This document shows, one piece after another, positions 11,232 through 23,589 of a stretch of 64,000 nucleotides of DNA. The translations under genes and the position numbers were made by a program. Numbering within the stretch: the first letter of the stretch is position 1; each line of letters begins with the position of its first letter. The notes below the pieces were generated by a model. The model worked only from the letters and a program-made list of their open reading frames with translations, was not told the DNA's origin and searched no databases. Source of the DNA: Symbiodinium kawagutii (Eukaryota; Sar; Dinophyceae; Suessiales; Symbiodiniaceae); assembly GCA_009767595.1 (NCBI GenBank), contig VSDK01012924.1, positions 94,582-158,581 of the forward strand, given 5' to 3'.

Positions 11232-12828
11232 ATGGCTCCAATGGGCATCCTCAGGGCCCTGCCATGGTTCCTGTGCACATGGCTTGCTTCTGCTGATCTT
11301 GATGCAGAGCTTTACAAGGAAGCCAAGCAAAGCCCCGACCTGAAAGTTGTGGAGGCAGACGTGCGGCAGATTTCTGAGACTAGGTGTGCAGATGTGTGCA
11401 GGGGGATCAACGAGCAGCTGAAGCAGTTGCATCTCATGGTATTCAGTGCTCACGTGTTGTTTCATGTCTTTGCATTCAGTTGCATTTCTGCCCCTATTTA
11501 TTCCCATTTCACCTCATTCTCATACCATTTTGTCGATTATATCATCCATGCTGGTGGACTTAGGATTTCCTACATGCTGAGAGGAAAACTCGCAGCGTCG
11601 CATTATTGCTGCACGATGCCAACTGCCCCCACTGCAGAAAGGCTCTTCCAGAACTGAATCTGGTTGCCAAAGCACTTCAACGGGAGCCAGCTCATAGATC
11701 GCAAGTAGTCTTCGTTGTCGTTGTCGTAGCAGTTGCAGCAGCAGCAGGAGGAGGAGTAGGAGTAGGAGTAGTAGTAGTAGGGGTAGGAGGAGTAGTAGTA
11801 GTAGTAGTAGTAGCAGCAGTAGTAGCAGCAGCAGCACATCATCAAATTTATGTTTAAAGGTGTTTCACCACAATGCCGGTGTGATTTTGTCATATTTTGT
11901 TGGCGTTTGCTCCATTCGGACCAGCAGGGTGAAGGGAATGGAGTGCGTATTAGAACTGGGCTTGCTCAGGTTGTTCTGGGTCATGTGGACTCGACCTACA
12001 ACAAGGGCGCTATGAAGACGCACTTCAATCTCAAAGGTTTTCCTTGTCTGTTGTTTTGGCGCGAGCAACCCGACTCCTTGGACGACCTGATTGGGAAAAC
12101 AGTTGCCCAAAGCTCAGATAGAAGGCAAAGATGCACAAGATGCATCAAGATGACAAACAAGTGACAGCAGCATCCATAGGGTGCAGAAAAAACTTGCTGC
12201 AGGTCGTTGATGGCGACTCAGCTTTCCTACTTCGAGCCAGTCGCCTTGCCGGGCTTAGCGCAGAAAGGGACAAGTCCCGTCAGGCCTTACTCGGAAAAGA
12301 GGTGATCATCCAGCAGGTGGACAGCAAGGACATGACAGTGCAGGCAGGAAAGCCGACCAAGAAAAAGAACGAAAGGAAATGCATTGAAATATATTGAAAC
12401 GCCAAGTCTGTGCTTCATTTGTGTTGCATTGTTCATCGAAGGTGGAGCCAGTTGATCCTGCCAAAAAGCAAAAACTTGTGTGGATCCCACACGAAGTCCT
12501 TGTGGTAGAAGGACGCCGGGTCCCATACAGGCACAGCACGGATTTGATTGCGGGATTCAATCACAATGACTTGGAAAGTTGCTGTGCATGGAAGATCTAT
12601 TTGCAAGATTTTTCAAGCTTCTGAAGCACAGTATGGCCTGATATGGCCTGCAGGTCCAATGTTCATGACTTGTTGTGTGGATGCCTGTTGCCGGCGTTTG
12701 GCTACCTTCGATTGCAAAGGCGAGAAGAGGCAATGACCAAGTACCAAAACTTGTGGGAGAAGGACCTTGATACAAAGTGGCCACGTGAAGAGAAACTCAA
12801 GTGGAGTGACACGGAGTGGAGCCAGTAG
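11232..12828 (+). CDS. Secreted/ER thioredoxin-fold protein with CPHC site, multi-exon
   Basis: The start at 11232 opens with a clear signal peptide (MAPMGILRALPWFLCTWLASA), followed by an acidic helical stretch. Exon two (11584-11704) holds LLLHDANCPHCRKALPELN, a thioredoxin active site with CPHC. Exon three (11970 to about 12074) holds HFNLKGFPCLLFW, with the cis-Pro strand of the fold. Further exons, about 12205-12343 and 12442 to about 12590, carry a domain I do not recognise (GKEVIIQQVDSKDMTVQ joined to VEPVDPAKKQKLVWIPHEVL), and a charged, Trp-rich terminal exon ends at 12828. Exon one ends at 11419 (GA donor) or 11428 (GC). Likely a disulphide oxidoreductase of the secretory pathway; substrates are unknown. 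The middle junctions are approximate. Confidence 0.72.
11731..11836. repeat. (GTA)n/(GCA)n/(GGA)n trinucleotide tract
   Basis: A mixed trinucleotide array inside the second intron (11705-11969) of the thioredoxin-fold gene. Its minus frame gives a spurious poly-Leu ORF. Confidence 0.9.
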
Positions 12829-14279
12829 ATCCATGATGACCCATGCAAGCTCATTCAAGAGAGCCAGACAAATCAAGACACATGACTCGCATGAGATTCA
12901 AATGACCTTCAAGATCTCCAAGTTACAAGTTCTTTTATTCTTTGAAGTTCTAAGTCCGGTTGAGTCTTGAGATCAGGAGCTGATGCAGAGCTTTGTTCAG
13001 CGGTCCATGCAGCCACTGGCGTGGAACCCAGATTACAATGTCAATGATGTCAATGTCAAAGAACCATAGGTAAGAATATTTAAGAATATGTAGTAAGAAT
13101 ATGTAAGAATCGTTGCTCACTGCAGATGTCTGAAACACACGCACACACAGGTACACACACACACACAGATTGCAAGACACGATGAGGTGTATAAGTCCCT
13201 ATTTGCACTTGATCTTCGCCCTAGGATCAAACCTTGCCGCTTGCATGCTTGCCACGTACAAGTGAGTACCTCTATTATGAATTAGTATGAATAAAAACTT
13301 CAAAAACTGGCCACATGCGGGTTTCCCCGCAAGATCACGAAAGCTCAACTCCGCATCCGGAGTTGATCTAGCTTTAGATTCTTTAGATATTTCTCATTTA
13401 CGGGCCCCTTTGCCCAGAGACAAACTATTTTCGGAACAAGAGTTGACCATCATCAAGGTGACATCATCGTCAAGGTATGTTTGTCTCGATCGTCACTTCT
13501 GTATCTTCTGTCTTCTTCATCGTCACCACTCCGATTGCTCTTCGCTGCTCCAATCCCTTTCCATAGGCATCCTTTCATCCTTGGTTTTGTTCCTCCCTCT
13601 TGGTCTCAATTCGCACGCCGCGCAACCAGGTTGCCCAGTTGCCGAGCTTGGAAAGCTTGAAGGAATCGAAGGACTCTGCGCTTCTTTTGTGTTCTGCATC
13701 TTTGTCTCGGGGCTTTTTGGAGGCGCTTCGAGTTGTTTCTGAGTTTGTTCCTTTGAGGTGGCACGCTGCAGCAATTGCAGTCATTGTATTGCATCAGAAT
13801 TTCATACGCAATAGATTGAAATAGTGTCCACAGGGTTTGGGACGGTTTACATAGCCTTGCAGCGTACTGGGCTGTTACCCAGTGGGATTTCACTTACCGT
13901 GTGCAAATTTATTTCGTGTGTGTGACCCTTGGAGGCAGCCACGAGTTATCTCCAAACTTTGCGGGCCTTCCACACTCCAACTTGCCCAGAACTTGGGCCC
14001 GGTCAGCAGCTTAGAAGGTTGGAGATGTATGCCATGTCAGTGCCACTGGGAGACCAAGGCGATCACATCCTGTCCTACTCTCCTCCTTCACTTCAGTGGA
14101 CAGCAGTTCCCGGCCGTGCCAAAGCAGCAGTGGCCGTTGCCGGCTCAGAGGCCGCAGCAAACACCCTGTGATACTTTGCGTTTATACAAACCCTGCCCCC
14201 TAAATGTAGAATTAAAAAACACACCTACCTCTCTTTTCATCCTAAGTTTCATCCCATTTTCATCATGCTTCCTGCAGTT
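12829..14279. other. No supported gene
   Basis: After the thioredoxin-fold gene the sequence holds AT-rich gaatatgtaa copies near 13073-13106, a CA tract at 13135-13168, and open stretches at 13287-13742 and 13929-14171. The latter is Ala-rich and protein-like but has no recognised motif. Confidence 0.4.
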
Positions 14280-16750
14280 TTCTACGCAGAAGACTCACAT
14301 CGAGCCAACTGGCTAGAAATGGAATGCATGGGCCTTCTTGGCCGCACCTACAGGTAACATCCAACGATACGCTCTTGGTTCAATGGGTCGAGCAGCAACT
14401 TGGCAAACCTTTACTGTTCATTTACAAAAGTTGGACCGCTGGAAGTTGCTGGAATCCCTTTGGATGGTTTGCTTGCTCTCTCTGAGGCATCAATACCCGG
14501 GCATTAGCGCATTGACAATCCACTCTGTCCATGGTTGGCTTCGTGCAGGTCGTCCCACTGTACCTTTGCAGCCCTTTAAGGCAATGGATTTTGGCTGGAG
14601 ATGTTTTGATTTGATCGTGGGCGAAAACAATTAAGGATATGTGTTTTCTTGATGCCCGGGCAGGTGCAAACATGCCCCTTAAATATGGACTTGGAGTTGT
14701 TTGGGCGACGCCCGTGAAATTTATTCTCCTCCCAGGGGGCTGGTCTTGACAGGAAACCTCCTGAAGGACATTGAAGGACTCTCAATTATGTTTTTACGTT
14801 GTCGTATGATTTTTTCATCATAATATTCACCATGCTTGCAAAACTGATTTTTTCCACAACTGACAAAATATACAGACAGCATTTTCCACGTTTTCCTCGA
14901 TTTTCCAGGTTTCAACCCAGAACTAGGCACCGACATGGCAGCGAACACCGGCTTCAAGAAGGCATGCTCGTTGAAACAAAAAGTGCAAAACAATAAAACT
15001 CATTGAGCACTGCCCAAAACGCAAGCATCAGCAGACAATGACGTTCCAAGAGTCTCCGGTGCGAGTCGAAAAAATGCCCCCTCCCCGAGCCTAAAGCGAC
15101 ACAGCGCTATACGAATATAATTCCTTTACTTTGAGTAATCCCCACCACGGCCTGTCTTTCTGTCATTATATCTGGCATATCTTCTGGCCTTCCGTCTGGC
15201 ATATCTTCTGGCATTCTGCACTTCAGGTCCAGCGGTGCTCACTGAGCTCGGAAACTGGCGGTTGAGGAGAGGAGGGAACAGCTCTCACCTGACCGGTGGG
15301 GAAAAAGGAACATTTGTGTTGACCGAATTGCACCCCAATGACACGTCATCACCGCCAACGCGGTGAGGGCGGATTTCAGCAAAGTGTGCCAAAAAAGGAG
15401 GTATATCGTGGGCCCAAAATTGCATACCCTTCTCACAGAGGAAATTGCAAACGGAGAGTCTGCTCAAATAGATGGCTTACTGTACATAATTTAACTTTGA
15501 TTTTTATAACTCATCTTAACTCCAGTCCTCTACTGCATCTTGAGGGTTCTCACAAACCGATGAGCGGCCCCCTCCAGTTTTGTGTTCGCACCTTCTTGGA
15601 TCCGTCAGGCGGAGGGTTGGAACATGTTGGAACGTCATATGCGGCTCAACAGTGCGAGAGTCCAACTAAGCTCGGATGGGCAGCCAAGGTACTCCTGGCA
15701 ATCCGGGTGAATGATCTGGAAACGAATGTCATGGTTGAGACCCAGCTCAGAGAGGTGCAGGGCATAGCAGGGCCAACATTGTGGATCCTCACGGAAACGT
15801 AAGAAACATGTGGAACTGGGAGGCTGCTGCAGCTGCTTCATCCATCACAGTCTGGCCCGGTTCTCTGTGATTTTGCCCTTGCGTGTTTGAAGCTTTGGCA
15901 TGCAAGGTGGGCAAGCCAACGTCATTGGGCAACATGGAGCTCTATAAGTATGGGCCCTTGGACAGCATCTGGGCTACAGCAATTCCCAAGTCAGTTGGTG
16001 AGACAGTTGGTACAAGGTCTCATCGGGGATTGCTTTTTGGCCAGGCACGTTTTGAAAAACAACACTGATCAACACTGGTGAGCCATATGGAATGTTTATC
16101 ATACAACTCTTCTGATTGCAGGTATGGGTGGCAGATGGCCCTAATATTTCCTAAGCCACTTTGTGACCGAACATGGGCCGGCCAACGCCAAGACCTAGTG
16201 GTATCATCACCCTTGAACAAAGAGTCAGCTCGTCCCTTCTTCTCTCTCAAGCAGAATCGCTAGAAGAAGAGGAGTAGCTTCACGTTGCCACTGGAAGCGA
16301 TTACCTTTTTGGCTCAATCCAGACCTTTTCAGAAGTGCATGTCGAGCACGTAATTTATCAATCTTCATCCATGTTTCTTGCCATTTGCCTTCAGAAGACC
16401 CGGTCATCCATGACCAGGTTCTCGTTGCCAGATTCCCTTTGTCTATCTGGTTTTAATTTCTGAGGATACCTTGGCGTTGCTGATGGTACGTTGGAGGGCT
16501 TCAATTACTTCGGTGTAATGCCTTCGAACCTTCCACGAGTGGCTGGACTCGATCGGTGTATTCCGATGTATTTATTTTGCCTGTTGGCCAAGCATTTCCC
16601 AGAGTTTCAAGTCACCTGAAAGCATAGGCGTTTGCAGATCAGGTTGTTGTCTTCGATGATCCCGAGCATTGGGTGGAAGATGAGGACTACGTCACAGCAG
16701 AAAGGCCTCGGGCTTGTCAGTTGTATGTCAGACACGGTGAATTTATTTGA
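14280..16750 (+). CDS. Unrecognised multi-exon gene (candidate exons)
   Basis: Protein-like stretches in order: about 14277-14352 (AEDSHRANWLEMECMGLL, before a GTAAC donor), about 14360-14440 (NDTLLVQWVEQQLGKPLLFI), 15227-15364 after an AG-G acceptor (GEKGTFVLTELHPNDTSSPP), about 15545-15802 (CVRTFLDPSGGGLEHVGTSY), about 15880-16065 (LGNMELYKYGPLDSIWATAI), about 16124-16263 (KPLCDRTWAGQRQDLVVSSP) and 16628 to about 16736 (ADQVVVFDDPEHWVEDEDYV). The last is strongly coding in character. No family is recognised, and some stretches are also open on the minus strand. The set may be one gene or two. Confidence 0.4.
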
Positions 16751-19497
16751 TTGAAGTACCTCACCTTTCCGACTTCGTTTTCCCCCTGCACATCTAACAC
16801 ATCTAAGAGACAAGGCTCGTGGAGCACTTGCCACGGGTGGCACGTATGTGGAGAATGAGCAGCACTCCTCGAGGCCATTGCTTTTTTCAAAACAGAATCA
16901 GAATCGATGCGTTGTATTAGCCATCTGCACCAAAAGGCAGAAATCATGCTGAGGATGTTTCTATCCTGAGGTTATGCTTTGTGGATTGCCAAACGTTTCG
17001 TTGCTTTCTACTTGAAAAAGGACCCTTGGCAAATTGGATTGAAGCAAATTTGAGTGCATTTCAACGCAGTATCCTATAGCTCAGTCGTCCACAGTGGTGC
17101 GAAGCCTCGGAGTACTCTGTATCGGCACCCGGTCGCGAGATGACAAGCAGTCTCAGGGGCCAGCCTTGTGAGAGTTGAGGACCGCGAAGCAAACGATTCA
17201 TTTGGCTACGTGGGACGTTGCTTCGTGGTGTGCATGTTGCTTCTTTTTATTTGGGCACAGGTGCGGGAGTAGTGAGGCAACTCCTGATTCATCAATCATG
17301 ACCATATCATGACCTTTGGGGGTTGACGCGACTGCGGTCTCTTTGCCAAGTCACTTAGGATTTTTTGATTCCAGTTTCAAAGCCAGGCACGGGGCATTCT
17401 GTGGTTGGTGCAGAGTTTCCTGAACATTTTCGTCGATGCTGCTTGGCAAACACACGGCCCACTGACAGGGCAATCGGGAGCCTGGATAAGTCCATAAAAG
17501 TCGAGTCCATATTTAGGATATTCAAGGCTGTCGCTGCACGAGTGCCATGCCTTTTGCATGTGCTGCACGTGGCTCAGGAGAGTGATGAAGCCAAAGTTTC
17601 AGAGAAGAAAGATAAGAAAGACAAATAGACTCTATAGATCTCTATAGATCTCTATAGACATCTAAAGACCACTTTTCACATGAGAAGCACAGCGCAGCTC
17701 AAAGTCGCTGAGCTGTGCAAGTTCCTTTGATTACGATGGCTCTGCTGTGCGCAGTTTCGTTTCGAGACCGTGACCGAAATGGTCCGATGTCCACAGCCAA
17801 AGAAAAGTGCAAGTCGCAGCACCTGGGGCCGACCCATGCGTTCCTAGCCACAACGATCTAGGAATCTTACAGAAAAGCTTTTAAATCTTAAAGATTTGAA
17901 TCTTTGTGATTTAAGGGCGTTTTTTAATTCTTTTATAGGTCTCACCAGCCTGCTTAGCAGAATTTGGGACTTTTCTATGGCTGTGATATCCTGTGATTTC
18001 ATCTGAAGAAGTTTACGGCCGAACCTTGCAGGGGCACCACGGGGTCTTCAAGAAAGCTCGAGCCGCTGGGCGCACAGTTTGGCGATGGTGTGTTTGATTC
18101 CGCAATGCATCCATAAAACTTATCATGAAACATCCTTCATCATCCTTCCCACCGTTCATCCCAGGGCCTGTTATCCTTGGGGGTGGTCGGAAGCTGAGAT
18201 AGGATGGAGACTTCTAGGTCTAGGTTCTTGATCGATCCGTTCGCATGAAGTTGTAATTTGATGTATTTTATGCTAATTAGGTGTGATCACATAACCTTTG
18301 ATGTATTTGTGTGTGCTTACGAGCTTAGCTTCGAAAGACACTTTCACATTTTGCTCTTTCCACTGGTGCTGTTGTGTAGGCGGTCGCCGGCCAGCTAGTG
18401 TGGGAAGGCTGGTTTGGACGCTATAAAATTTCAGATACTTTGAGAAAGCTAGGTTCATTTTGGTTCAGCCTTCAAGGAGCCTTTGCACAGAGCAACTTGG
18501 TTCCTGCACGTGGCTCTTGGCTTTGGACAGGCTGCAAGTGGAAGACCCAAGCCCAACTGTTGCAGATCAGGAGAGCGCAACCAGATGTCCAAGAGTGTCC
18601 GATGAGTTCATCTCGTGCAGGAAACCCTGAACCAGCTTTTGCAGCCATTCCTCAAGGCGACGGGAAAGTGCAATGAAGAGTGATGGTAGAGTGGGAAAAG
18701 AGGCTGCACATAGAACCACAACGGAGGATATGATCATACATGTAAAAGGTCATATAGGTATAGGATATACAATAGGTGATGTAATGTCATACAGGCATAA
18801 TTGAGCATAAATCCTAGAGGGTTCTTGCACTCTGCCGAGGCGTAAGACTGCAGAAGACGGCATATTAGTATATTAGTGCAAAGCCACACTAGAGAGTTAC
18901 CGTAGATTCGACAGCCCCTTTTGCTTTCCACAGGCGGCAACAACACGGTGGAATCATGAATCTGTCACTGTAACACCTGTTTCATGTATGTGTAGATTAT
19001 ATTAAATCACACTGCAATATATTGCATATTCATTTCCTTTTTTCCACTCTCTTTCAGCCCTTAACTTTCCGGGAATCAGCTACCACGCACAATAAATGCC
19101 AACTTCTCAGATCAACTGTTTGTTGCTTCCACTAAACTTCTCGTAGGTCGTTCAGTTTGTGATTTCGCGAAGTCCCACCATTTTCCAGTTCCCTTAAACT
19201 TGTGACATTTTGTGACTGACATCCCCAACATTTCGCAACCAGTTTGGCTACTGACCTCCGTGTTTCTACAGTTGCTGCGAGCCTCAACAAATTCCGCTCA
19301 AAGTTCAGCAGGATCGAGATGGCTGGTCGTGTGGATGAATAATATGAATCTTGATACAATCTTGTTGCATTTGTGTGAGATCGTTGCATGCCACTGGGAT
19401 ATAAGGGACATGAAGCTGTCTCATTTTGGAACAGGGAGCTAGTTTCGACAAAGCAGGTGAATATCCTTAGAAGAAACAATAACCAAAGGATTTTCCC
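16751..19497. other. Mostly non-coding; two weak open stretches
   Basis: Open stretches at 17365-17628 (Lys-rich end) and 18398-18676 could be exons but have competing frames. A tctatagatctc tandem repeat with internal palindromes lies at about 17629-17665. Otherwise this is AT-rich, with no recognised element. Confidence 0.35.
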
Positions 19498-20540
19498 ATG
19501 AATTGCACTTTGGATTTTCTGGCTTCTGGCGGCAAGGGTGGCGCCGCTCCTGATATTGAACAGCATGCAATCCAAGCATTGCAGCGCTTTCTCAAGGCCA
19601 AGTGAAGTGCAGTCTCGATGAAATTTTGCATTGTGTGAAGGGCATGGCCTTTCATATCCTTTGATCCAGGGGGCACCTGATCTGATGAGAAGATGGAATG
19701 GGTGCGGAACTCAACATGTTGGGTCTGAATGAGGATCCAACATTGCAAGAGTAAACTCAATTCCAGATATCTCAAGATATTTCAACCAGCCACTGTTCTT
19801 AGGCCCAGCAATCCGCTGGTGGCAGTTTCTCGCGCAGGCCGCGCTGACGTGGCCTGACCCTGAGCACCACAGACCCCGCCTTGCAGATCCGTGCAGGTTC
19901 CCAGGGGCCCAATATAATATGTAATATATAATATATATAATATGTATTTAGATAAATATATTTATATAATATGTATTAACAGCATGATTTAACATGTACG
20001 GAGGGTTTCGGGAAGGGTTGCCCTGAGGCTCGAATGCTCCTGCGTGCTGGTGCCAGTACGAATGATGCTGACTCAAAAGGTGCTGGAGCCTCAGCTCTTG
20101 GCAGCGGTCTGTGTAGGCGAGCGCTCGTGTGTGCTGCATCGCAAGGTGACACCTTTGCACATTGCTGTGTTTGACGGGTGCCAGCCACAGCTGCGATGTT
20201 CCTTTTCAACAGTCCCACAGCGGCCCTTTCAGTTCACTGACGTGGAAGGAATTGGAGTATGAAAGCAAGCACACCCGCTAGACAGATAAGACAGAGTGAG
20301 TGAGAGAGAGAGAGAGAGCGAGCACACTTCCACTTTTCGTTCTTCAGTCCGCACCCACCTTTCAGGAACGCAGAGCTTTGCAAAGTGCTCTTGACAGCCA
20401 AGGCAGATGTCCAGACCTTAGGGGTTTTGAGATTTCTTGTGCTTGCATAAATCCTTGGTCTTTCTGACCTGCTTAGGTGGAGGCAGCAGACCGCCACGGG
20501 CAGACGCCCTTGTTTTTCGCGTGGGGGCCACATAATGACG
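19498..20540 (+). CDS. Ankyrin-repeat protein, partial exon set
   Basis: Three exons carry ankyrin signatures. 20028-20081 encodes RMLLRAGASTNDADSKG; with a GC donor it joins in frame to an exon at 20146 reading VTPLHIAVFDGC, restoring the canonical ankyrin helix-turn-helix. A third exon from 20477 reads ADRHGQTPLFFAW. All three follow AG-G acceptors and join in phase 0. An upstream stretch at 19498-19605 (FLASGGKGGAAPDIEQHAIQ, stop TGA) may be an earlier exon or a neighbour. Ankyrin repeats mediate protein binding; the partner and the remaining domains cannot be told. Further exons probably lie between 20541 and 21000. Confidence 0.65.
19911..19978. repeat. AT-rich tract (taatat repeats)
   Basis: Nearly pure A/T of the form aatataatatgtaatat, just upstream of the first ankyrin exon and probably intronic. 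Confidence 0.85.
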
Positions 20541-22739
20541 GCTTGAGATCAGCTTGTTGCCTTTTGTTGGTCCAGGTTGGAAGACGCAGTCTTAGACGTC
20601 TCGGTCTCCGTGTTGTTGCATCCAGGTTAGCTGCCGTACAGTCCGCAGCTTGTGGTTCAAGTCTTGCTGAGCAAGGTGTTGGGATCTGAAGCTGTGCTGT
20701 GCAGGTTCGGGCCCGTGCTGAAACACAGAGAGAACATTAGATCAACTTCAATCAACTTGAATCACCTTATTGCTTCATACTGGTTCCATGCTTTTCCCAT
20801 TGGCACAGGTAGGAAATCAGGAAGTGGTAGGGCCTCAAAAAGGCTTGAAGGAATGGACACCAATGGACACATGTTTGCATCAGCATCAGGTTATGGCGTC
20901 CACCCGAGAGCTGCCAAAGCCTCGCATCAGCACCCCATGCCCATGACATGTAGAAGGCTTTAGGCTTAAAATGCCTTAAATTTGAGTTTTTTTCTTTTTT
21001 TTTTGGTGGCTCGGACGCAGAATGCGGCAAGTAAGGAGCACGCATGCCTCCAATGCTACTTGGGCAACAGTGATGGCACTTCAAACCTTTTTTTAAGGTT
21101 TTGGCACTTGCGAGTCTTGTGTTGTTTTGCATTCTGGGTTTGTCACCGCCTGAAGGGCTCCTCCAAAATCACTTGAGGTGAAAGGCTCTGCATCCTTTCC
21201 AGATCTTTCCGCATTTCCAGACCTTTCTTGGACAAAGAAAAGGTCTGCGAAGGTTCCGCAGGATCGGAAGCTTTCTTTGACGACCGGTTGCTTCTCAATT
21301 GATGCTAAGTGCATCTAAGTGCAAGTTGTGCAGATTTGACCTCTAAGCCAGACAGTATTGTTTACAACTTGATTCGAAGTCTAGAAGTTGATTGACTCAA
21401 ATTGACTCAAATTGACTGACGTGTAAACTTATAGATGGACTTAAAAATGCTTTGCCTCGCGAGGAGCAGCCCCGACGATTTGCAGGGCCCAGGCATGTCC
21501 AAGGCTATGGAGGTCATGTGCCAAGGAAGCCCCTTGAATGCAGAGCAAAGCAGTTCGTTTCCACATTTGACATCACACTTGACATATCTCTTGACATTTA
21601 GCAAATGTTACCATCCACTGAGTCATTGAGTTTGAACATGTTTAGAAGCTAGCACAGAACTTTTCAGCAGACGGGGGCATTTATGAGAAGAGGCCTCCCA
21701 GATAAATCGACACATTAGCTTTTTCGTTGGTTCCAGGTTTAACGTTGGATTGGGTGATTGGATTTGATGGACTTGTCTGATGGGGCGGATTGATTTGCTG
21801 ATCAATTTGGCTTCACTTTCCTCAGCTTGAGCGTGATTTGTTACGAAGTGTCAAAAGCATCGACCAGGCTGTTTTCAATCAAGGCCCACCTACGATTTAT
21901 ATAGCAGGGCTGTTTGCCAAATGTCCAGCACGCAAATCTAACCAAGCAGTGAAAGCTTTGTCTTGCTTGTTTCGATTCTGATTACGTGAAAAAGGTTTGC
22001 TTTTTGCGTTCTCCATCTACTTATGCGTTTGCAGCGTTCTTTTCCATTTCTTCATTGCTGGAGGTTCTGTGGAGTGATGTTACTGGTTGGAATTGAAAAG
22101 TTGAAATGAGTTGAACGTGCACGGTACCCAAATGGACCCAATGAGGGAGTTGACATGAGTTGACTTTCCTTTGGTTCGCGCTGCAGATTCAACCCATTTG
22201 CGGGAAAGCACATCCTAGCGTTGCTCGGTCGCCAAAATAGTGACAAGGGCAAACGTTGAAACCCTTGAAGTGCATAGAATATTGCAACGCGTGTGACCCA
22301 TGACTTGTGAGCCCTATGATTCAGCCAAACACTTCAGCATTTGCAAGTTCCATCGGTCCCTTCGCCAAGGAAATCGGCCTCTTTGCCTCAGATCAAGACC
22401 AAGGGCAGTGATTCTCGAAGGGCAGTGATTCTATTGTCTGAATTTGTATCCTTGCCGAGGCAAAACACTCCATATCAAGCAACTTCTTATGATAATTATG
22501 ATAGTCTATGCCTATAATTGCAACATGCTTTAAGCCACATCAACGCGGATACGTGTTTCCCCTATTGTTGAAATGCCTGTGTTTGATTTTGCTAAGGGCA
22601 CATCTGACTCTGCATCACTGGGCTCTGGCATGTGGTATGGGCACCTTGCAGCAACCAGCTCGCTCAAAGGAGATCTTGTATGTACTAGGTAGCAATATCT
22701 TGAAATTACTCAAGGTCACTCAAGACTGAAGGCTGACTC
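20541..22739. other. No firmly supported gene
   Basis: May contain further ankyrin-gene exons up to about 21000 (an open stretch at 20652-20963) and an open stretch at 21435-21629. A GA run lies just upstream, at 20300-20318. No other recognisable element. Confidence 0.35.
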
Positions 22740-23137
22740 CTTCCGGATTGTTGTACATCAGCGAAAGCCAGTCAGACCAAATTCGTCTAGGCATGTTGGG
22801 AATTTTCCCTCACCCGTGGACAATTGGGCACCTGCACACTATGTGGCTTGGTTTGCAAGCAGTTCTCTTGGCCTTGTTTGAAGATGCAATGCTTATATAA
22901 AGCTTTTTGTGCTTGTTGCCCCCCTTCCCAGTTGCCAAGATCCTAGGTGAACGGGTATCCTCCGTAGACTACATTAAGAGTACAGGCATTTCTCAGTTCC
23001 AATCTCCACGGCACATGATGTCTGCAACTGCATTGTTTCGGGGCAGTTGCGGTGCCGAGCGCCGCTTTGAAATCATTGCGGTGTCAAGTTTCACCCAGCC
23101 ACTCTGCAAAGCTCTCCGAAGCAGAAAGTTTCGCTAA
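22740..23137 (+). CDS. Unrecognised candidate exons
   Basis: Two adjacent open stretches have protein-like composition: 22740-22880 (open in two frames, one reading LRLKADSFRIVVHQRKPVRP-like sequence, the other LYISESQSDQIRLGMLGIFP) and about 22928-23137 (ILGERVSSVDYIKSTGISQF). I cannot tell which frame is used or name a family. Confidence 0.25.
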
Positions 23138-23577
23138 GTTTGCAGATGCAAAGCTCTCCTTTTCTTTTCAATTTGCATTGCTGTACTGAGGGCATTCATT
23201 ATCCATAGCATTATATGCATAGCATGCATTATTATTTATTTCATATTCCGCCGAATTCCGCCGACCATTTCGGACTAGCAAAGATGCTCGTCAAACACAG
23301 CTAGTTTGGACCTTTCAAGTTTTATTTGTTAATCGCCTCTGGCGACGTACAAGTCTGGGACTACGAGTTTTGCAGAGACCGCCAGCATGCATGAATCGAT
23401 TTCCATGTGTCGTTCTCTCCAGGCCATGGTATGGTAAGGCCACAGGCTGTAAAATCGGACTGTCCCAAGGTTGCTGCTTGCTGCTCTTTAGAGGTCACTG
23501 ATTCAATGGCTGGACGTCAGTGCAACAGACTCTCCGAGACAAAGCTTACGAGTCGAGGCCAAACAAGCTTGATAAGG

Positions 23578-23587
23578 NNNNNNNNNN
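23578..23587. other. Assembly gap (10 N)
   Basis: Ten N of unknown true length. The gap lies at the 5' end of the PPR coding region, so the start of that gene may be missing. Confidence 1.
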
Positions 23588-23589
23588 TA

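Noticed and set aside
11520..11837. Poly-Leu minus ORF and poly-Val/Ala + reading
   Set aside because: Translation of a trinucleotide repeat within a thioredoxin-gene intron.
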